NCBI RefSeq assembly: GCF_002368115.1
Contig: NZ_AP018316.1
Location: 3,270,371 to 3,302,447 of the forward strand
Origin: Dolichospermum compactum NIES-806
GTDB lineage: Bacteria; Cyanobacteriota; Cyanobacteriia; Cyanobacteriales; Nostocaceae
Length of the DNA stretch: 32,077 nucleotides
Reading direction: 5' to 3'
This document shows, piece by piece, positions 29,397-32,077 of this stretch. The notes below the pieces were generated by a model. It was given only the letters and a program-made list of their open reading frames with translations. It made no database searches and had not been told where the DNA came from. The number at the start of each line of letters is the position of its first letter. The stretch's first letter is position 1. The translations under genes and the position numbers were made by a program.

Positions 29397-32077
29397 GTGC
29401 AGATTCTTCACCTTGACCTGAAAGCCGTTGCCGGTAATTATGTAGAGTTACGTTACTTTACTGATAATTACAACCAATATACAAAACGCACACTCGACCT
29501 GAGCGAAATCAGTGATTTAATCAAGTTAGCAGAAAGAGATTATTACGTTTCCTCATTTGCTGAAGATTATGCAGTGACTGGGTTAGGGCTGTATAACTGG
29601 TTAGATGGGAGCGATCGCTTTTTACAAAAATTCATCAACCAATATCAGCGTCAAGGAATCATTTTAGCCATTTCAACAGCCGAAAAACTCGCCCATTTAC
29701 CTTGGGAAGTTCTGCACGATAATCAAACCTTTCTCGTTCAACAGTCAATTATTCCTGTAAGGTGGGTATCATCGGACTCTGTGAACACATTGTCTGTGGA
29801 GAAAAACCCAGAAAACCGGGCTTTGCAAGTTTTATTTATGGCTACTTCTCCCCAAGGAGTAGAACCTGTATTAGATTTTGAAGCCGAAGAAGCGCGAATT
29901 TTGGAAGCGACGGGAAGACAACCTTTAGCTTTGACAGTAGAAGAAAGCGGTTGTTTATCAGAATTGGGTTATTTAACGGATTATTACGGTAAAGATTATT
30001 TTGATATTTTCCATATTACCGGTCATGCCACAATTACCAACGGACAACCGGAATTTATTACCGAAACCGAAACCGGAGAAGCTTATAATGCCAGTGCAGA
30101 AGATATCGCTACAGCACTACAATTCCGATTACCCAAATTGATTTTCCTGTCTGGTTGTCGCACTGGACAAGCCGGTGGTGATGGTGATAATTATGGTTCA
30201 GTCCCTTCAATGGCGGAAGAATTACTCAAAGCTGGTGCTAAAGCCGTTTTGGGATGGGGACAGAAAGTTTTAGAATCTGATGCAACAGCAGCCGCAGCCA
30301 CATTATATAAAGAATTAGCAGCAGGAAAGCAAATCACGGAAGCGGTTGCCAGTACCTATCAAACATTAATCAAAAACAAAGCACGGGATTGGCATTTATT
30401 GCGATTATATGCGGCGGATAGTTTACCAGGAGAATTGGTGACACCATTGCGGACTCGTGGAAGGAAACCAGCACCACCCCTTTCTGTGAGTACGGAATTT
30501 TTAGATCCTGCGGGAAGGGTGAAAGTCGCCACCCGTGAGAGTTTTGTGGGTCGTCGTCGTCAGTTGCAAAGTTGTTTAAGGACGCTGACACCATCAAAGG
30601 AAGAAATAGGGGTATTAATTTATGGTATGGGTGGTTTAGGTAAAAGTAGTTTAGCAGCTAGACTATGTGACATACTCCCGAATTTTCAGCGTGTTGTCTT
30701 GGTGGGGAGAATTGATGAACCGAGTTTAGTTAGTCGGTTGGTGGATAAGTTGGATGATCACGAACAACGCAAACAGCTACAAAATCCTGATGAGGAATTG
30801 AAATTTAGGTTAAAGCGGGTATTTCAGCAATTGTCGGACGCTGGGGAAAAGCTGTTTTTGTTGGTGTTGGATGATTTTGAGGAGAATTTAGAATTGACTT
30901 CTCCCCCAACCCCTCTCCTTGCAGGAGAGGGGAGTTTGATTCACCCATTCCCTCGCAGGGAAGGGGGGTTAGGTCGTTTGCAACCAATAGCCGCAGAGGT
31001 TTTAACAGCTTTGGTTTCGGCGATTCGGGAAACATACACCAATCATCAGTTAATTCTCACCTGTCGTTATGATTTTGAATTTAGCCATTTGCGGTATTTC
31101 TATAAACAGCCTTTGGAGGGAATGCGGGGGGCAGATTTAAGAAAAAAGTGTAGTCGTCTTGTGGCTTTTGGGGCAAAATCTCCGGTAGATGAGGCGTTGA
31201 AATCGCAAGCGCGGAGGTTGGCTGATGGTAATCCCCGGTTGCTGGAATGGTTGGATAAGATTTTGCAAGCACCCCACCCCCTAACCCCCTCCCCGCAAGC
31301 GAGGAGGGGGAACAAGAGGGGAGATCAGAGTGTTGATGTGGTGGTGATTCTCAATCGTTTAGAAGTTGATGGGGTGGAGTTGCGAGAACAGGTTTTAGCT
31401 GAAGCTTTGCTGCAACAAATGGATGAAACGATGGGGGAAATGTTGTCACAGGGTTTGGTATTTGAGTTACCAGTCCCCAGGGAAGCATTAACCGCAGTTT
31501 GTGAAAATATTCCCAATTTGGCAGATTATATCAATCGGGCGGTGGCCTTGGGATTGCTGGAAGTTAGTCCTGATGAGTCGTTGCGTGTACCGAGAATTTT
31601 GCCATTGACCTTATCCACCAATGTAGAAACCTTGTATCAACAAGCGGCTGAGGTGTTGTATCGTCTGTGGTGGGAAGAAGCAGAAACTTCAATAGAGGAA
31701 GAAAAGTTAGAAATTCATCGGTTAGCGTTGTTGGGTAAACAAGGGGAAATTGCCTCAACAGTAGGAATGGCTGTAACAAATAATTGGATTAATACTGGCC
31801 GATTTCGTGGCACCTTACATCTGTGCAAATCTACCCTAAACACAGTTGAAGACTATCGCATTTTGCATCAACTAGCACGATCTGAACAAGAACTTGGAGA
31901 AATTGAACAAGCACAGCAACATTATCAACAAGCACTTGAACTCTGTCCAGCAACAGATGAAAAAGAAAAATCAGCCATCATTCATAACCTAGCCCTTATC
32001 TACGCCAACACAGGAAAAATAGAGGAAGCGATCGCCCTCTACCAGCAGTCTTTACAAATCGAAGAAAGCATTGGGGA
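29397..32077 (+). CDS. CHAT protease - NB-ARC NTPase - TPR conflict-system effector (3' end off window)
   Basis: An open frame of at least 893 codons starts at GTG 29397 (reads MQILHLDLKAVAGNYVELRY). Residues about 1-360 are a CHAT caspase-like protease with the His-Cys dyad H210 in FHITGHA and C254 in LSGCRTGQ. Residues about 385-780 are an NB-ARC/STAND NTPase: FVGRRRQL, Walker A GMGGLGKSS (410-418, K416), Walker B LVLDDFEE (D492, D493) and LILTCRYDF as sensor. From about 819, TPR repeats begin (YRILHQLARSEQELGEIEQA) and continue past the window end. Such proteins sense an invader or stress through the repeats, oligomerise with NTP and activate the protease. Two in-frame palindromic repeat insertions (residues about 502-526 and 626-642) interrupt the NTPase part. 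The frame remains open through both, so the gene is probably expressed. Confidence 0.85.
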   Translation, partial: MQILHLDLKAVAGNYVELRYFTDNYNQYTKRTLDLSEISDLIKLAERDYYVSSFAEDYAVTGLGLYNWLDGSDRFLQKFINQYQRQGIILAISTAEKLAHLPWEVLHDNQTFLVQQSIIPVRWVSSDSVNTLSVEKNPENRALQVLFMATSPQGVEPVLDFEAEEARILEATGRQPLALTVEESGCLSELGYLTDYYGKDYFDIFHITGHATITNGQPEFITETETGEAYNASAEDIATALQFRLPKLIFLSGCRTGQAGGDGDNYGSVPSMAEELLKAGAKAVLGWGQKVLESDATAAAATLYKELAAGKQITEAVASTYQTLIKNKARDWHLLRLYAADSLPGELVTPLRTRGRKPAPPLSVSTEFLDPAGRVKVATRESFVGRRRQLQSCLRTLTPSKEEIGVLIYGMGGLGKSSLAARLCDILPNFQRVVLVGRIDEPSLVSRLVDKLDDHEQRKQLQNPDEELKFRLKRVFQQLSDAGEKLFLLVLDDFEENLELTSPPTPLLAGEGSLIHPFPRREGGLGRLQPIAAEVLTALVSAIRETYTNHQLILTCRYDFEFSHLRYFYKQPLEGMRGADLRKKCSRLVAFGAKSPVDEALKSQARRLADGNPRLLEWLDKILQAPHPLTPSPQARRGNKRGDQSVDVVVILNRLEVDGVELREQVLAEALLQQMDETMGEMLSQGLVFELPVPREALTAVCENIPNLADYINRAVALGLLEVSPDESLRVPRILPLTLSTNVETLYQQAAEVLYRLWWEEAETSIEEEKLEIHRLALLGKQGEIASTVGMAVTNNWINTGRFRGTLHLCKSTLNTVEDYRILHQLARSEQELGEIEQAQQHYQQALELCPATDEKEKSAIIHNLALIYANTGKIEEAIALYQQSLQIEESIG
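30900..30974 (+). repeat. In-frame palindromic repeat insertion 1 in the CHAT gene
   Basis: CCCCTCTCC (30910-30918) and GGAGAGGGG (30924-30932) form perfect 9-base arms. TTCCCT and AGGGAA (30948-30962) form a second hairpin. It is translated as SPPTPLLAGEGSLIHPFPRR followed by EGGLG, low-complexity residues unlike the surrounding NTPase, placed straight after Walker B. It is a multiple of three in frame and introduces no stop. Confidence 0.75.
31272..31320 (+). repeat. In-frame palindromic repeat insertion 2 in the CHAT gene
   Basis: CCCCCTCC (31285-31292) and GGAGGGGG (31303-31310) are perfect 8-base arms. It is translated as PHPLTPSPQARRGNKRG. Eighteen bases (CCCCCTCCCCGCAAGCGA) are identical to part of the intergenic element at 28900-28917, showing that one repeat family occurs both between and inside genes. 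Confidence 0.75.

Noticed and set aside
1..32077. tRNA, rRNA or riboswitch genes
   Set aside because: No cloverleaf-like segment, rRNA-like sequence or known riboswitch core was recognised by eye in the intergenic regions. A covariance-model search would be needed to exclude them fully.

Overview
The window looks like chromosomal DNA of a filamentous, heterocyst-forming type cyanobacterium (Nostocales: Anabaena, Dolichospermum, Nostoc and relatives). The grounds are the low GC content, many HIP1 octamers (GCGATCGC), heptamer tandem repeats of the STRR kind, a cyanobacterial DUF2839 protein, many toxin-antitoxin genes and several miniature transposon families. The genus is inferred, not proven.

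Layout. 1-580 (minus) is the N-terminal end of a large secreted calcium-binding type protein, cut by the window edge. 973-3309 is an accessory stretch: an antitoxin/PIN toxin pair, an Rpn-family nuclease gene split exactly by a 125-bp TA-flanked miniature element, and a lone HicB-like antitoxin. 3477-19963 (minus) is the centrepiece. It holds a 4408-residue protein that strings together an endonuclease/phosphatase domain, esterase-like phytase domains, a beta-propeller phytase, two SurE nucleotidases, a PhoD phosphatase and two glycerophosphodiesterases, and ends in RTX repeats. Downstream is a 906-residue 5'-nucleotidase ending in a closely related RTX module. Both genes have 11-bp-periodic CTTAA-type direct repeats upstream that look like PhoB boxes. 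Together they read as a phosphate-starvation, type I-secreted kit for releasing phosphate from nucleic acids, nucleotides, phytate and glycerophosphodiesters outside the cell.

20181-22211 holds a second miniature element, a broken PIN-like gene and a HigB/HigA pair. 22260-28633 is mostly ordinary: a creatininase-family protein, DUF2839, a degenerate DinG-like helicase, an M48 peptidase, a two-domain VOC protein, XseB and a solute-binding protein lying between 65-bp inverted repeats. 28855 to the end holds a palindromic element, then an EACC1-like small protein followed one base later by a CHAT-protease/NB-ARC/TPR protein that runs off the window. This is a predicted NTP-dependent conflict (defence or cell-death) system. 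The CHAT gene carries two in-frame palindromic repeat insertions.

The main candidate for something not previously described is the giant poly-phosphatase with its Pho boxes. The second is the EACC1-CHAT locus with coding palindromic repeats.
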